The notes beneath the pieces were generated by a model that was not told the DNA's origin, searched no databases, and saw only the letters and a program-made list of their open reading frames with translations. Shown one piece after another: positions 45,331-56,999 of a stretch of DNA of 64,000 bases (positions are counted from its first letter, which is position 1; each line of letters begins with the position of its first letter). The stretch comes from Pleurodeles waltl (lineage: Eukaryota; Chordata; Amphibia; Caudata; Salamandridae). Position numbers and translations under genes: made by a program. The DNA lies in assembly GCF_031143425.1 (NCBI RefSeq), contig NC_090439.1, forward strand, positions 353,022,027-353,086,026, read 5' to 3'.

Positions 45331-46480
45331 GGCAGAGAGAGCTCCACCTAGTCCTACCGCGAGTTATTAGCTGAGTCCCCCAGCCACCTCCGTTCTAGCG
45401 TAGTCGCAGCTGGGTACCTCAACCCCCCTCGCCGCGCCCGCGCCGACTGATTCCGTTTTGACAAGTCACTATGTCGCCGCTTGCACCTCCACTGGGTCCT
45501 TTAAATTGACTTTCCGCAACTAACCAAAACTGTTGCCAGGGTGCAAGTCAATGTCCATTATGCCATCCACCAGCGCAGGTCGGCAGAAGGGGGACCCCCA
45601 CGTTCTCCTCTCCGTACTCACGAGACAATCGGACAGGGCCTCGCAGCATCTGTCCCTTCTATCGACTTTCCACCTTTTGCCCAGCTGTGACTGTTCGCAG
45701 GCCCCCAGGCGCCTCCCCTCTGCTTCTTCAGAGCGCGCTATTCATGGCTCAGGGCAGATCAAACACTTCCACCTTTTTGAACGCACCAATTTCCTCCACA
45801 GGGCGCCCACGGTATCTACGAGACTCCGTGATGGTGCACAGCCTCTCTCCAGTTCACGCACCACCTCACTCTGTTCTCGGCACTTTCTGGCCCCAAAATG
45901 GCAGCCGCCACCTCTAAAGTCCGCCTCATCGACTCCCGCCGCAGGCCCAGCGTCTCCGTCCGTCGGAGCGCAGTCCAAATGTCACCCTTATTGCCGCCTT
46001 CGGGGGTCCCACATCTTGTCGGCGTCGTCTGCCCTTTCCGGCAGCGTCCCGTGCTCAGAGCCGCCGCCCGGCCACGCGATCCTACCTCCCAGGCAGCCCG
46101 GGGCCGCTCCAGCTCCTCAGCTCCGGCAGGATCCCCCGGGCAGCTTATCAATGCCGGGACCTTCCGCGTCCCGGCTCCGCCACGGCTCTGGTCCCGCCGC
46201 CGGCACATGCCCCCCGCCCGAGTCAGGGCTCCTCCACCAGCGGGCTCCGACAGACGCCGCCGCCGGCTCCGCTCTCAGGCCGCACTTTCCCCAATTCCAC
46301 GCAGGCCATAAAATAAAACAATTCACATGTCGTCACCTGCGTCGCACCGTCATCCGCACATTAACACAGGTTTTGGCAGTTTGGGCTCGCCCCGATGTTA
46401 AGGATTAGTAAAGGATTACAATCCGGCCGGCGGAGCACACTCAAAGAGCAGCCATCTCGCTGCTCAGCAGGCCACGCCCC
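45331..46480 (-). promoter_or_regulatory. Young L1 5' UTR, CpG-rich, probable internal promoter
   Basis: About 1.15 kb of GC- and CpG-rich sequence, in sharp contrast to the AT-rich surroundings. It lies between the 5' target duplication and the ORF1 start. L1 elements carry their promoter here. The long plus-strand frame at 45533-46408 reflects base composition and is not taken as a gene. No specific factor site was identified. Confidence 0.7.
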
Positions 46481-46495
46481 CAATAAAGACAGATT
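46481..46495. repeat. L1 target site duplication, right copy
   Basis: CAATAAAGACAGATT, partner of 39814-39828. Confidence 0.85.
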
Positions 46496-49400
46496 TTTGA
46501 TGTCAGACTAATAGAGACTGAGTTACTGACATCCCAAACAGGACTCCACAGGCATCGGGGATTATAGCTACTTGAAGTTTCTTGCTAATCCGTCAAAATA
46601 TTTCTAATAAGAATTGCTCCAAGGCATGGCATGTAAAACACATATGAAGTCAATCCCCAGGGGATCCCCCACAACTGAAAGACTCACCTGAAGTTGATGG
46701 AAAACATTTATGAATTTGCGTTGGTGCATAGTAAAGGATCCATTTGGAAAAGAAAGATAGTCTTCTAAAGTTAGCCCCCCTGACGGCTTTGTGTGTTAGC
46801 GAGTTTTTCAAGATGCCATGCTCGAGGTTCGATCTTACAGCCTGTGGTTGCTTTGATTCTAGCTAGAGTGGCAGGGGTCTGAGCTTGGGAAATTTTTAGT
46901 ACTAGTATACGATACCAATTGTCCATGCCAGTTAGCTTAGGTATAAAATAATCCTGAGAAATACTATTGGCGACAACCTCGGTTGCTAACTGAATGCCTT
47001 CGATAAAGTGCTTGATCTGTAGATATGAAAAATACATTAGCCGTGAGATTTCAGTGTTTGTCTCCATCAGCTCCTCCCAGGTTTTCATGTTCCCTACTAC
47101 TAACAAATCACTAAGACTATTAATTCCTGCCTTTTCCGATTGCTTGTCCTAATTGTAGACCAAACAGCCCCAATTCCCTTAGTAGCATGGAGGAGTGAAA
47201 CTGCGGAAAGTGATACTCTTCTTTAAGTTGATTATATCGAAAGGTGATCGTATGGGGAAGCTTGTAGCTGGTGGGTTTTGGAAGTCTAGGGATCTCAAGG
47301 AAGGTGGTGAGTTGGACATTATTCTCTGAAAGCATTTGTTGAAGATAGAAATACTTAGATGAGCCGGGAGACCTAGCCCCTTCAATCATGAAATTGAGGA
47401 AAGTAGCCTGGTAGTATTTTTTAATGTGAGATAGTGCTAATCCAAACTCTTGAATGCTCAATTGTAGTATCTGAAGTTTCATACGTGCTTTCTTTCCTTG
47501 CCATATAAAATGGCTCAGCATTTGATCTATTTCATTAAAATACGTTTGGGGAGTTCGGATGACACTATTTGCAAAGACAAACAAAAATTATGGAAGAATC
47601 ATCATTTTAACTAGAGCGATTCACCAAATAATTGTCAGAGGTAGCTCTTGTCATTCATTGAGAAGTCCCCGTGCTTTGTAAAAAGTATTTTCGTAATTGA
47701 GCTGATATATATCCGAAAGATTGCGCGATACAAATATACCCAAATATCTAAATACCCATAAGACTGAGAAATTAGGCTGCATTACCCTTGGGAAAACGGA
47801 AACAGTGCTATTGAAAAGGAGTGTTTCTGATTTTGCGAGATTCACTATCTAACCCCTAAAATCAGTAAAAGTTTTAATTACATCAAACGCTCTAGTAATA
47901 TTTTGCTCTTCTGCTAAGAGATAGAGTATCATGTCTTCCACTAATAGTTTGACATTGGGTGCATTCTGAATAGGGGCTTTAAGTTGAATGTCTTGACGGA
48001 GAGTTTCTGCTAAAGGTTCAATAAACAGCGTGAACACAACCAGAGACATAGGGCAGCCTTGACGCGTACCCCTGATGATTATTATATTTCCCGCCCTATT
48101 CCAGTTGACTACCACCCCGTCCACTGCACAGCTATAAAGATTCTTCAATACGTGAACCAATTTTGGGGGGAAATTAAAGCGATATAGAGTTGCAAAGAGA
48201 ACTTTCCCATTGGACCAGATCGATCGCCTTTTCTGCATCGAGCATAATAATGGCTCCCTTGACAGTATTATTGGAGAAATAATCAATTTCCTGAAGAAGG
48301 CATTTCGTATTGGATGTTATAGTCCTTCCTGGAAGAAAGCCTAATTGGTATATGTGGACCACGCCTTGAGCCAGGGGAATTAGCCTAGATGCAGTAATCT
48401 TTGCAATTAATTTGGAGTCACTATTTAGAAGGCTAATGGGGCAATATGACCCTGGTCTGTCTGCCGGCTTACCTTTTTTTTTTTTTAAACAACTCACTAT
48501 TACGGCTTCTGTAAAGGAGCTAGGTATTGTTACACCTTCGAGCATTTCATTAAACAGTAACACCAAGCACTTGCAATTTGAGCCATAAATACTTTGTATA
48601 TTTCAATGGGGAGCCCATCATTCCCATAAGCCTTCCCATTGGGGGATGTCTTAATTGCGACCTGTACTTCTTCTAGGGTTATGGGTGCGATTGATATAGA
48701 ATGGAGTTCATTACTGACTAATGGTAGTCTAATTGAGTCAAGATATTCCTTTCCTTGGTCTGGGGGGGGGAGGGGAAGAGTCTGGCTTCTAGAGGTGTAT
48801 AGATTGGTATAATGGTCTAAAAATACCTTATCGACTTCTTCTGGTTAAGTCACCGTCCAACACCCTGCTTCATCATATATGTATCTGACTACTGCATAGT
48901 TGCGCCTTTTTTTAGCAGACCAAGCTAGGATCCTCCCCACATGCTAGCTTTCCACATAATACATTTGAAAGCATGTATTATGATTTATCAACTCTTGAGA
49001 TGTATAGCATTCTTTTAGCACCTGTCGCCCTTGCAGTAACCTAGCACCCGAGACTGGCGTTGGGAGGGTCAAATGAGCTGCATCTGCTAGGTCTAATTCT
49101 TGTTGCAAGGCAATGATTGGTTCCTTTCTTACTTTGTGTATTTGAGCATGATATGCAGATGTAGGCCTTACATTCCCCTCATATTGCGAATGTAGAGGCA
49201 GATCCACTGTTTCTGTCAAAAAAGTCTTCGAGAGCCGGGCGCATGCTTACTAACAAACTGGGATCAACTTGTAGTGCCTTATTGAGTATCCATCACGTCC
49301 TATCTTGTTCCTTTTTACTGATTATTATATGAAGTGCTGGGACCGAGTGGTTGCAGAAGGGATAGGTCAGTATTAGCGATCTTTTTCTTGTCAATTGTGA

Positions 49401-50060
49401 GGATATTACGAAAAAGTGAATCTGGGATGCCAAATTGAATTGGTTAGAAAAACAGATAAATTCCTGTGCAGAGCAATGTTCCCGTCACAATGAATCAACT
49501 AGTGCAAAATCCATTACAATTTTGGCTAGAAAGCTAGCTGCTCTAGGTTTATTTTGAGCCTTTTTTCTGCAGGAGGAGTCAGTTTTGATATCCTGTAGGA
49601 TACTGAAATCTCTCCCATCACAATATAGCCTTGCAATGAGGAGATTATAAATTTCGCTAAGAGGGGTTACATCATCCTCAGTTGTCCCATAAAAGCTGAT
49701 TAAGTGTATTACTTGGTTTTTCGACACCTAGACTGACAAATACCCATCTTGATTTGCTGTCTAGTACTATCTTTTGTACCTGTTACCCATCCTACTCAAG
49801 ATTAAGACATCCACAGAGAAAAAGTAAGCATGAGAGATAAAACTGGGAAGTTTTTGCTCTTTAACAGAAGCCTTGAGATGAGTTTCCAGAAGCAGGATAA
49901 CTTGAGCCCTGGTCCCCTTAAGCCACTGGAGTGCAGCCCAGAGCTTGATCTTATTCTTTGCCCCATTAGTATTGCACAAGACTTTCTTAATTGGTTGAGT
50001 GCTCATCCCACTTCTCTTTTCCCTTTCAGTGAAAATCACAATGCTGACATCCTTTCTTGC
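46496..50060 (-). pseudogene. Old L1 ORF2, decayed
   Basis: Endonuclease fragments lie at 49767-50039 (ALQWLKGTRAQVILLLETHL) and 49485-49727. RT runs across 47849-48700, with SPNGKAYGNDGLP, GSYCPISLLNSDSKLIAKI, LGFLPGRTITSNTKCLLQEI and GTRQGCPMSLVVFTLFIEPL. The catalytic motif has decayed to VEDM where ADD is expected. Post-RT fragments lie at 47651-47845, 47120-47584 and 46771-47106. The frame then runs into the younger L1 and resumes at 39828. Stops and frameshifts are frequent, so it is much older than the copy inside it. It belongs to a different L1 subfamily judging from low similarity. Confidence 0.88.
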
Positions 50061-50399
50061 TCTTACCCATAGCTTATCCTTTCTACCTCAATGCTGATTT
50101 TGCTCTCTCTTCACCCTGATATGGCCCTCTAGGCCCCCCTTTGGGGTCCCAGTAGCCCCACCTGTCATAAGCTCTCTACCCGACCTCCATTCCCATCCCC
50201 CAAAGCAACCTCCCTCCCAATCCCCTTCCCCCTAGATAAGTGCCCTGACATGGCACTTATGAACTTGCGTTAGAGCAGCATTAAGCAATCCACCATAAAC
50301 AATCTGATGCCAAGAGAGGAAAAAAAAAGAATCCTGCAGTGTACATTGCCAACCATGTGACCTTTGGCCGTCCTCTAGCCATTTAGAGGAGAACGTACT

Positions 50400-51400
50400 A
50401 TTGCGTAATTGAGTTCTCTTCCCTCCATTCTCCTTCATACTCTGAAGGAACCCTTCGTCTGGTCCACCAACTGGGACACGTGGGCTCGACCTTTGAAGAA
50501 GACCTTCAGTTTTGATTGCTCGACTAGGCCGGCCGGTCCATCTTGGCTCTTTAAGCTGTTGATCAGTCCAATTAACTCTTTGTGTCTTCTTGCTGGTGAG
50601 ACTGACATGTCTGAAAATATGTGAAAGGTATAGTTATCTGCAGTAGTAAATGTTTTTGATTTGATGGCATGAGATTAGACCTGCTCTTTTAATCTGTAGT
50701 CACCAAAATGACTAAGATGGTTCGTGGATATCTAGCATTTGAAGCCCTAATGGACGGAAAGTGGTGTGCTTGCATAATTGTCAGGTCCGAGCCGGCTGGA
50801 GCTTGATCAGGGAGGACGTACTCATTCACCCGGTCGGTAATCAGCTTGGTTTTTGTTCCTCCCGCTTCTCGATCGTCAGGAATAACCATGAATCAAAGAT
50901 TTGTACAACAAGGTCTGTTCACGGCGTCAATGAGTTTTCTCTGGAGATCCTTTAACTCTGCTTTTCAATCTAGAAGTTTTGGAGTACTGATTATTACTTT
51001 TGTCCGCTAGATCACGGAAACTGTTCAACAAGAACACACAAGAAGCCAGCTGTTGGATATTAGTGTTGATTTGTGTCAAATGTTCGCTCCTTTTCCTGTG
51101 AGCCTCCTCTTGTGAGAGTTTAAGATATGATTAAGGGTTGCTGCAATACCTGCTGGAGCGTCTTGAGGTATTAACCCATCCCTGCTTAGAGTAGGCTCGT
51201 TGTTGCTTGATTGGGGGAGGTCATGCCCATGCTGGGATGTGCTGCCTGAGTACTTTGAATGCCTCAGAGAGGGCAGAGATTGCAATTCACTTAACCGGGT
51301 CTTGACAATGGAGTTTCATCTTGATCAGGAGTGGACATATCCATTGTGGCCTCCTTTAAAGATTCCTTAGAATTGCCACTCTTAAACAAAGGATAAGTTG
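50400..51400 (-). pseudogene. Old L1 ORF1, decayed
   Basis: The frame at 50689-50889 (SDLTIMQAHHFPSIRASNAR, RTILVILVTTD) is followed on the same strand, after a stop, by KTFTTADNYTFHIFSDMSVS and PARRHKELIGLI. This matches the C-terminal part of an L1 ORF1p (nucleic-acid-binding block, then the domain before the C-terminus). Upstream the frame at 51076-51285 probably covers part of the N-terminal half. Stops are present. Confidence 0.7.
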
Positions 51401-52080
51401 GTCTTCGTTTAAAGCAGGGTTTAGAACTATTTAGATTTTGAGGAATAGGTCCAGCTCAGGCCACCCCCCCCTCCTTTGTCCTGTCTGTGCTGTCATCGGG
51501 CCACCTCCCTAAGAGGTGGTACCTTCCCCTCCTCTTTCCATCTCAGCTGGCAGTCCGCAGGGCAGGTCTGATTGAGTGAAAGCCAATTCCTTGGGAGACC
51601 TTGGGTCCATACTTACTGGTGATCCCTGTCCTCCCCCTCCTACTCATGGACCATGTCATAGTCCCTTAGCGGCCTGGGTCTTGGACCTTGAGTTGGTGGG
51701 GATGGGTTGGCTTTGGATCTTAGTGACCTTGCTTTGTTACCCGTGCGGCGCGTGTAATAAAAGAGATGATGGGCGGTGTGGGGTGGGCATCACTTCTTTG
51801 TACGGCTGACATGAATTGTCACATCTCCATGCCGCTGCGTTCACTCCTTCACCTTCCACTCACCATCCACTGAGGGTCTCGCTGAGAGTGTTGCTGCCCT
51901 CTGCGCGGACCCAGCCACGGAGCGTGGCGTGGCGGGAGCTCCAGTGGCTTCCTCTGCCTCCCAAAACACCTTGCCGATTCCCATAACCATCCATGTCAAT
52001 TTGCTTTTCTATCCCACACCATACATGCCCATTCCTGCATGCCCTCCAATACTCCTGAAATTCTAGTCCTAGTCTTGCAG
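51401..52080 (-). other. Old L1 5' UTR (probable)
   Basis: GC-richer stretch (for example 51720-51960, with several CpGs) upstream of the ORF1 remnant. The outer limit near 52080 is an estimate. No target duplication was found for the old copy. Confidence 0.4.
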
Positions 52081-52157
52081 GAGACTGAAGTCATTCAACC
52101 GCAAATCTCTTGGTTCTCAAGCATACACACAGAAACAATATGGAGGCGCATCACCTC

Positions 52158-52822
52158 GGGCCAGATGTATGAAAGTGTTTTGCGATCGCAAAAACTGCCA
52201 TTTGGTATGTAACAAATCCATCTTGTGATTCGGTAACTTGTTACCGAATTGCAAATTGGATTTGCAACTACATAATGACTCGGTTTTAGGAAGGGGCATG
52301 TCAAGGGCGGCCCATCCTAATAACGAATCGCAGAAATATGTATGATAGTTTTGTGACCACGAATGCAGACGCAAAACAATCACAGTTACCACCAATTTCA
52401 AATTGGTGGTTACCCATTCACAAATGGGATGGTGTCTGAATGCATTTGAAAACATTCTTTAAGAGAAGGCAAAATGAAAAGAAAACTTAATTTTTCATGT
52501 TTAAATGCATCCCATTTTCCTTTAAGGAAAACGGCCTGCATTAAAAAAAAAAAAAAAGATTGCTTTATTGAAAAGCAAACACAGACATAGTAGTCTGCTC
52601 AACCCCAGCAGGCCACCATCCATTTGACTGTAGCCATTCGCAATGGCTCGCAAATTGCGACCTACCTCATGAATATTAACAAGGTAGGTCTATTTGCAAG
52701 CCTTTGCGAATCGTAGTATGAAACTCCTGGAATTTCATACATTCCAATAGCGATTACTTAATTGCAATTCGCAAAAAACGCAATTAGGTAATCGCTATTG
52801 GATATAATGATACATCTGGCCC
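52158..52822. mobile_element. 665-bp non-autonomous DNA transposon
   Basis: Begins GGGCCAGATGTAT and ends ATACATCTGGCCC, a 13-bp perfect terminal inverted repeat. The inner parts near the ends also mirror (TTTGCGATCGCAA on the left, GCGATTACTTAATTGCAATT on the right). The flanks CTC and CTA may be a degenerate 3-bp duplication. It contains an A-run near 52538-52557 and no coding sequence. A Harbinger-like origin is plausible but unproven. Confidence 0.7.
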
Positions 52823-55741
52823 CTATTACACAAGAATCGTCACTGGGGAACAACCTCCATGCACACTTACGATTTGAAAAAGATTCTCTGGCCTTTTGGA
52901 GAGATGTAAAGACCCATGTTTTCTGCTCAGCTTATGACTACAACTCCTTTGTACTAGACTTCAAGACCATTCGCCACACCGTGAGTACAATGTGGTGCTT
53001 GACTTTCTTGCGCCTTTTAACCTTTCCCATGACTGTTCGTTTTTGTGCATAACAATCATTTTAGTAAGGCACTTCCTGCATTATCCTAATAAAAATACTT
53101 TTATGCCTGCAACTTCATGTCACCCCACCTAGAGTAGCCTTGAGATAGCTCCAAAATGTATGGTATGCTTGACAAATACAAAGACAATAACAGCTTTTTA
53201 GCTAATTGTATGTTTTTTACTTCTCCTCTAGGGTCCTGGCCTCTGATACAAGGTATTGCCCTGAACATTTTGATAAACCATATTTAAGCAGCAACTGCCG
53301 TACCAATTCAGTTTCCCTTTGTGAATTTGAACAAGTTCTGAACTTAACATGTGCTCAATTTGAATGGGGTCTTTAGGTGTTCTTAAAGGCTGCTTGTTGA
53401 TACTGTGGAATACAAGTGGTGATGTTTGGGAGTGCAATCGAAGAGGATATAGTGAGGTATTCTGACATTTGAAAGGAGTTGATAAAGAAGAAAAATATGG
53501 TTTTTGTGAGTAAACATAAGGACAGGTGTGGTGCACCTAGAGTGTCCAGGAGAGCATAACTATGTTAAGCTGTGAAGGAATGTGGTGTCAAAAAAGCCAC
53601 TTCCTTTGCTGGCCGTTCAAGCCATACTGCGTGTGGTATTCATTCTGAACGTGTGAAGGCTTATTTTGCCACTCTTATTGTTTATTAGAACATTTGAATA
53701 TTGAGAGATTCATTGAAGACAAATAAGTGGCCCAAGAGCAATGACTGGTATAGACCTACTGCTACAATATTCAGAAGTTTGTATTTCTGTTCCCCCTTTT
53801 TTATTTTCCGTAGCCCTCTTCCTCTGTCTCTACCAGTTGTTAAAAGTCCTCTATCATTATAGGTCCCCATCAGCTGCTCAGGGACATTACTCAGGTTCAG
53901 GGCTTTTGATAACTGATATGGCCCTCAGCAGTTGGCTAAAAGACTATATTTCCATGATTTCAAGCAAGTCAACCCCCCACTAAGGCATTTTCTCAGTCTG
54001 CTCTTTTGTGGCTGGGAAGAAGCACCAAACTGAGTCCTACTTGGGACATATATATAGTAGGGCATGGATGTATCAACAGCCAGTCTCCTTACAGGATGGC
54101 AGCAAACACCCCTTCTTGTAAGGCAATATTAGGCTCTAGGTTTGATGTCACTCTTGCAATGATTACATATTCAGAAAATAATCAATTCTCACCATGTGTA
54201 AGCTTTAGGTAAAAGCTCAGGCATGACCCTTAAGAATTCACCTAATATTTTATTTAGGTTCTTTTTTCCGGGGTGCATATTTACGTGTTTTCAGTTTCAC
54301 CTGAGTGCCAGAGTGGAAATTCCCAGAAGAAAATTGTGTGCCTTTTTCAACATTTCCTTGTCCACCTTTCTCTTTAATTCTGTATAAAGTCTTTGACAGC
54401 TTATAGACCAGACACAAGTATTTTACATGAATATCCAACAACGAATAGAAGCTGCTGTCCATGCCAGCTAATAAACAGTAGGGTTTGGGGTTGCACGGTG
54501 GGTTCGTGCTAAGGACCAATCTTGGCAATCCAAAACTTTTAAAATATTTTTATGCTTAGGACAACGATAGAAAGATTAAAGAGGGCTGTGGCTGGCAAGC
54601 ACCCTTGTCCTTGTATAAACCCTGCCTGTAGATTCTCTTTGCTAAACTATAAGCACTCATACCCAAATGTTTGCACATCAATGCTGTAATTCGCCCCAGC
54701 AGGCCCCTTGCCCATGTCGTGCAGCTTTATTTACCGGTTATTCTTACATTAAAAACTACGTGGATGAAAAAAGTGCAAATATTGTTTCAGTGTTACTGTT
54801 TACACCCCTGCTGATTCAATACTTCGATGAAACTACATTCCTTAAAGCTGATCCAATAAGCCTCAGGAATCTCCTATTAAACTGTGCTCTTATAACTTTA
54901 CTACACAGTCCTAGAAATTAGCAAGGATCTCCACACTCATTTGCCTTTTTAAAAGTTATAATTTATGTTGTTGCGGCACATGCTGACGTCAGTCCACAAA
55001 AATATAAAAAAGAAAAATCAGACGAAAAGATATTACTCGTCTAACTGGGTTTGTCCTTCTGAAATGTGTGAGAAGGACTGTCCGAGGACTCACTGTGACC
55101 TTCAAAACAAACGATAACTGGAACCCGCACTACCGGGCAGTTTCCAATGTGCCCACATGCACACAGAGAGTGCGCTTTTGATGCCATTTTGAATATATCT
55201 TAAACCTTTGTGAGTAATGCACTGACAAACACAATAGGTGCTTATAAATTGTCTGAACTAGTTTGCGCATGCCCATACAAAGCACAGCATAAAATCCTTT
55301 TTTCTTTATTTAGTGTATGAACGTCCTGAACAGCCTCATGGAACAGTAACAACTTTTTAGTTCCTTACCACCTCTGAGGCATTGAGTTGTCCATGTCTTC
55401 TCTAACTCAGTTTGTGAACTCATTACAAGTTAGGTGGATTAAGTTGACATAATAACCACACATGGTACATACAATTACCCCAGGGTGAGAAATGTACCAT
55501 GTGTGGTAAACATCTCCTATTCTGAGTTTCTAACTTGTAAATGAAGCATCCATTTCGATTCGGTATTTAGCACATTGAGTTTCTAATGTTTTGCCTATTT
55601 TATGGGCCTTTTCTACTGATACATTTCAGAAGGTCTGACGTGCCAGAATTTATCAGGTGAAAACTGTGAGGGTGTGATAATTATCACACAACTGGTAATT
55701 CTGATCCCTGTGCACAAGTGCCTGAAATTGTCAATCGGGCC
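52823..55741. other. No recognised gene
   Basis: Intergenic or intronic sequence. Minus frames at 53228-53536 (102 codons) and 54250-54528 (92 codons, Lys-rich end) were inspected. Neither carries a recognisable domain, and their splice context is weak. Confidence 0.5.
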
Positions 55742-55744
55742 TCA

Positions 55745-56870
55745 GGGTCATATTTATAATTATTGACTGCTACGAAACTCAGCAAGTCACCTTGCTGCAC
55801 TGCATGAAAGTGAGTGGGCTGGAATGTGCCATATCTATCAAGCTATGGTGCATCCCTGCTCTCCTGCCTCCACTGGAGCACAAACTGGTGCCTAGCAGAG
55901 GGGGCTCCTCCATTATGGCAAAGGAGCGTCGCTCCACTTCCTCAGCAGCATAAAATCATGTACCATAAAATGTTAATAAAGCAGCTTTATTATCATTATA
56001 TTTTACATGACAGTGGTGGGCACTGCAAGTGCACATAGCAGTTTGGCCGGCTGTCTTAAGACTGCCAAACCATCATGAGCACTTAGATGTCTCCAGGCTG
56101 GTGCATGAAGAGAAGCTGGAAGAGGCTCCCAACTCCTCTTGAGGCATAAAACCAGCATGCTCTGCTCAATCCAGCGCTGCGCTCATGCTGGGAAATAGTA
56201 TTATCATCATGAGAGCAGAGACTGGATTGGTGCAGGGGAGTCTGGGAGCCTGTGATCAGGAGAAAAGCTATGAGCACCAAGGTGGCAGGCAAATTTTAAT
56301 TTAAATGTATTTATTATTGCCCCATAATTTTTCCCTCCTGGCAGCCGCCACTGCTGCCTGGCGACAAAACACAGGCCCCCTTGCACCATGGTGCAAGGGT
56401 GCCTATGATGCAGACAGGATGTTTTTGTGCAGGAAGGAACATCTTCCAGCACACAAACAATCTTCTGAGGGATGTTCCTCTTTCTATGTGAGCTGCCGAA
56501 TGCAGCACAAATAGAAATGGGAAAAAACGAGGAGAAATAAAGATATTTCTCCTCATTACACCTCCCCTGGGAAGGCGGAGCATTATGAAGCATTCTCAGG
56601 TTTACCAGTCTTGGTAAATTTGGGAATGCGCAAAAATCCATGGGTGGATGCATGAGAATATCCACTCTCCACCCAAGGAACGCTTCCTTGGGGCAGAGTA
56701 ACACAAAATAATGACCTGCACTGCCTTGCGTTACTCCAGATTTACATAGCCACCCAGAGCCATCCAAGGTGGCTTTGCATGGCTTGGTAAATAGCATTCT
56801 AGGTTTTGTCACACCCTTGCACCAACCTGCGTGGCACAAGGGTGACACAAAACTTTGATAAATATGCCCC
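55745..56870. mobile_element. 1.1-kb non-autonomous DNA transposon with TCA duplication
   Basis: The left end is GGGTCATATTTAT and the reversed right end GGGGCATATTTAT. TCA flanks both sides (55742-55744 and 56871-56873). The 3-bp duplication and terminus suggest a PIF/Harbinger-like MITE. The interior includes a 228-codon minus-strand frame (56207-56893) that overruns the terminus and has no domain, so it is treated as chance. Confidence 0.7.
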
Positions 56871-56999
56871 TCATTGTTTACCAGGTACACCAAAATTCAC
56901 CAATTTTATAGTAAAGGACCAAGCAGAAGCTATGAATAGAAGCTATGTGTGGATTATATTAAACAGAGGCACTGAAATAAACTATTGCCTTTGACAATT

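Larger units (their letters stand above)
39829..46480 (-). mobile_element. Young full-length L1 retrotransposon (6.65 kb)
   Basis: L1 elements move by target-primed reverse transcription. This copy has a CpG-rich 5' UTR, ORF1, ORF2, a 3' UTR with CTCAATAAA and an A-rich tail (plus-strand T10 G T11 at 39830-39850). It is flanked by CAATAAAGAGAGATT (39814-39828) and CAATAAAGACAGATT (46481-46495), a 15-bp target duplication with one mismatch. ORF1 is open throughout and ORF2 has only two in-frame stops and no frameshift, so the insertion is recent compared with everything around it. It lies in the same orientation as RIPOR. Confidence 0.93.

Noticed and set aside
45533..46408. 291-codon plus-strand frame antisense to the L1 5' UTR
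   Set aside because: Base composition of a CpG-rich UTR leaves several frames open on both strands. Pro/Ser/Arg-rich with no domain.
53228..54528. Minus-strand frames of 102 and 92 codons as host exons
   Set aside because: No recognisable domain and no convincing pair of splice sites. Left as unassigned sequence.
56207..56893. 228-codon minus-strand frame as a gene
   Set aside because: It lies almost wholly inside a non-autonomous transposon, runs past its terminus and has no recognised domain or splice support.
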